Positions 61,194-64,000 of a stretch of DNA of 64,000 bases are shown here, piece after piece (the first letter of the stretch is position 1; every line of letters starts with the position of its first letter). The translations under genes and the position numbers were made by a program. Below the pieces are notes generated by a model, which saw nothing but the letters and a program-made list of their open reading frames with translations, was not told the DNA's origin and did not search any database. The stretch is from Monocercomonoides exilis (taxonomy: Eukaryota; Preaxostyla; Oxymonadida; Polymastigidae). Location: NCBI GenBank assembly GCA_001643675.2, contig LSRY02000006.1:1924501-1988500 (forward strand), read 5' to 3'.

Positions 61194-63958
61194 TCACTTA
61201 GATTCATCTTTTATCTCTTCATTTGCTTTTTCAGTCACAGGAGTCTTTTCTTCCACATTTTCGTTTTCTTTCTTTTCATCTGTTGTTTGTTGAGTTTCAG
61301 ATTCAACTTCTGTTTTTTGTTCTTCTTCTTTCAAACTGTCATTCTTTTGGGATGCTTCAAATGCCTTGTCAGCCTCTTCCATCTGACTCAGAAGACTAAC
61401 CTTCTTTTTCGGTTCTTCGTTGCTTTCTCCTTCTCCTTCCTTATTCTCTTCTCCGCTCGGCTTCGATGCCAAAAACTCTTCCAGCAGCTTGTTTCTCCTT
61501 CTTCCTCCGCCTCTCTTTCCGAACAGAAGAGCCCCGCTGTCATTCTGAGAGGAACCTTCTACTGACAGCACAGAAGCATCCAATGAATTGCTTTCATTCT
61601 GTTTGCTTTCACTTGTCATAAATCTCGAAAACAATGAAGAAGCAGCAGAAGCAGCAGCAGAAGAAGAAGAAGAAGATGATGAAGCATTTTCGTTGTCTGC
61701 CTTCAAATTGACAGGCACCCATGTCAGCTTCATCACACAGAGGCCGATGTTGTCTCTGTGTGTTGGGGCAGTCGCGTCAGGCACAAGAGGAACAGCTCCT
61801 TTTGCTTCATACACGTCGCCTGCTGCCTTCACCAGCAGCGACGCCATGTTCTGTGCAGACAGAGAGGAGATGGCAGCATCGCTGTAGAAGACTGAGTGTG
61901 AAGAAGGAGATGATTCATCTGGAGATTGAGAAGAAGAAGAAGAAGAAGAAGCAGACGACTGTTGACTTGCTTCGTCTTTTAATCTCTTTGCCTCGTTCTG
62001 AATGAGCCGAGGAATAAGATTGGCACATGCATATGGCTTGATCACATCCCAGAAGCCGTCACTTGCTGCCACACACCACAGCGGCAGAGGAGCATCCACA
62101 CTCACAGAGCTTTCACCTTCTTTCCTTTCATTTTCTCTTTCTGCTTCTTCATCCACACAGAACCGCACATGCTTTTCAGCAGGCTCCAACTTCACCAGTT
62201 TCGTAGCAGCCAATGCGATTGTCTGGGGCGACTGGAAATCTCCTATTGATCGTGTGACCATCATGCCATTCACACGAACAGTGGTGCCAGCATCGCCTCC
62301 TTCTTCCCCTTCTCCTTCGCCTTCGCCGCCCTTTTTGCGGTTCGGCATCTCCACCACGTCTGCCCCTTCTTTGCGGCAGCGCTCCACTTCAGCAGGATTT
62401 GTGGAGACGTGCCGCTCTGTCATCTCAACAGGGAAAGAAAGAGAAGAAGAAGAAGAGGAGGAAGAAGAATAAGAAGAAGAATTCTCCTTTGTTGATGGAG
62501 GATATGAAGAAAAGAGCCAACACTCTGAATCTCCCACATTCCCACTCACAAGTTCATATGACCCACCAACTGTGTATGAATCAAAACGACACAGTTCTGC
62601 CTCTTCTGCTTTCTCTCCTTCTTCGCTCTCTGTTTTTTCCTCATTCTGATTATCCTCAGAAGATGTTTCATTCATCCATTTCTTCATGTCCTTCTCTGTC
62701 ACTTTTCGCAGCTTCCCTTCCAACTGCCTTGCCATCGTTTTTTCGCTCAGCGGTGCCACAATCGACTTCCCATTCCCATCAAAGTGCTCATTCCCTGTGT
62801 TCAGCACCACACCCGTGGCAGTTGCCCCTGCCATTGTATAATACTCCTTCCCGTTCACCTCTTCTCCTCCCATCCCGTTTGTCCCAATTCCTCCTTTTCC
62901 TTCTCCCATCTCTGCATCAATCGCCTTGATTGTGTTGCGCAGCACCTCCTCCAACGACGGGCTGCCGAGCATCGCTGCTGCTGCCAGCTTCTCATACTCC
63001 TCCAGAAAAATTGGGCAGAAGCGCATTTTGGCGAAGTGTGCTGCTTCTCTCCCCCGCTTGCCGTCGAACGAGTGCCCGTCAAACACACAAATGCCGCTCC
63101 GCACAGGAAACGTGCCTGTGAAAGAGAAGCCATTCACATCGTCCTCCATCGACTTCTTGTTCCTGTCCACTGCACTCCCAATGGAAGACTGCAGAGTCAC
63201 CACTCCACTCCAGTTGCGCGGAAGAGCCTTCTGCTTTTGAGCTAACCTCGAAGATTGAACTGTCTTTTGTTTATTATTATCATCAGCAGCAACAGCAACT
63301 GCAACAGCAATCTCTGCTGGCACAGACAATTGTTCACTGTCTTGCTGTGTGGAGGAAATAGCCAAAGACGATGATTGCTGCTTTGCTGCTTCGGAGGGTG
63401 CTTCTGCTGGATATGCCAATTGACTGTCAGAAGAAGCAGAAGCAGCAGTAGGAACAACGTGAATGTCGCTTTGTCCGTCTTTTCCGATGAAGATGTCAGT
63501 CAGAAGATCTGACTGCTCCAGCTGAGTCACCTGCATCAGTCCTGTTGTGTCAAGAGATGTTGACAGCAGAGACGAGGAAGACGAGGAAGAAGAAGAAGAA
63601 GATGATGATGATGAAGCTGAAGCAGGAGAACTTGAAGATTCATCTGCAGTGACTGCCTTTTCGTTATCAGATGTCGTCTCCTTTTGTTCTGCAGCTGCTT
63701 CGTCTGTTTTTGTTTGCTCTGGCTGTTTTGGAGGAAGAGTGAGCTGTGCAATGACTTTCCACATTCTGTCCATCTGCTCCTCGTATTCGTGTGACGTGAC
63801 AGCTGCCTGAGACAGTGAGTGTGGTCCTCTCAATGAGCTCGATGAGGCACGCGATGAAGAAGGCGTTGAAGAAGAAGAAGAAGAAGAAGCAGTCGATGGA
63901 CGGTTCATAACAGAATGTCGCGGAAGAGAAGATGTACTTGTGGGTTTTGGAGGTAATT
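61194..63958 (-). CDS. PP2C/PPM-family protein phosphatase, 5' end probably outside the window
   Basis: This is a metal-dependent Ser/Thr phosphatase. Motifs in order: SMEDD (metal site, about 63150), FDGHSFDGKRG (about 63080), GATATGVVL (about 62810), GNVGDSECW (about 62520), VTRSIGDF (about 62250), AASDGFWDVI (about 62050) and HRDNIGLCVMKL (about 61740). The first ATG in this exon is at 63908 (904 aa). The frame stays open upstream, however, to a good acceptor (TTTTTCACAG) ending at 63959, so a first exon probably lies beyond the window edge. The catalytic core is stretched by Ser-rich and Glu/Gly-rich inserts, and long Ser-rich N-terminal and Glu/Lys-rich C-terminal regions flank it. The DGHGG loop is altered to DGHSFDG. 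Substrates are unknown. Confidence 0.92.
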
Positions 63959-64000
63959 CTGTGAAAAAGCAAAATTAATTTTGAATTTGAATTGAAAAGT

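Noticed and set aside
1-64000. CRISPR arrays, rRNA or tRNA genes
   Set aside because: I found no regularly spaced direct repeats, no rRNA-like conserved text, and no cloverleaf with a T-arm GTTCRANNC box at the right spacing. The setting is eukaryotic.

Overview
This is an AT-rich nuclear segment of a flagellated protist with spliceosomal introns. TAA, TAG and TGA are all used as stops, so the code is standard. About 25 introns can be reconstructed. They are short (43-205 nt) and most have the donor GT(T/A/G)TG. Three very large loci encode beta-helix (pectin-lyase/POMP-like) membrane proteins. One of these carries a C-terminal pseudokinase, which points to Preaxostyla, probably an oxymonad of the Blattamonas/Monocercomonoides kind. 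The genus cannot be fixed from the sequence alone.

Layout. 1-761 is a giant imperfect palindrome. 1375-2499 (-) is a GC-rich ORF of unknown function. 2852-4944 (+) is an ER Hsp70 (BiP) with an ADEL end. 5497-7506 is a decayed Tigger/pogo-like DNA transposon with terminal inverted repeats and TA duplications. 7621-8677 is a second palindrome of about 1 kb. 8820-14057 (-) and 14294-20950 (+) are two divergently transcribed giant surface proteins. 21274-26929 (+) is a CaMKK-like kinase in seven exons with a huge Ser-rich tail. 27385-27961 (+) is a CEP19-like ciliary protein. 28664-29412 (+) is a small secreted MRH-lectin-like protein in six exons. 29814-46818 (-) is an inner-arm-type axonemal dynein heavy chain, with three short 5' exons and one exon of 16 kb. 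47161-48485 (-) is a Rab32-like GTPase in eight exons. 48486-52320 is gene-poor and holds inverted repeats and a poly-T tract. 52321-60551 (-) is a beta-helix/transmembrane/pseudokinase gene broken by three frameshifts and one in-frame TGA. 61194 to about 63958 (-) is a PP2C-family phosphatase that probably continues beyond the window.

Read together, the genes describe a flagellate: axonemal dynein, CEP19, Rab32-like trafficking, CaMKK and PP2C signalling, and ER folding. Its cell surface is built from very large cysteine-containing beta-helix proteins. The two intact giant proteins and the broken one share a cysteine-containing module just outside the membrane. The two intact ones also share a short cytoplasmic PxDEQxP end. 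Mobile and palindromic DNA is concentrated between 1 and 8.7 kb and around 49-50 kb.
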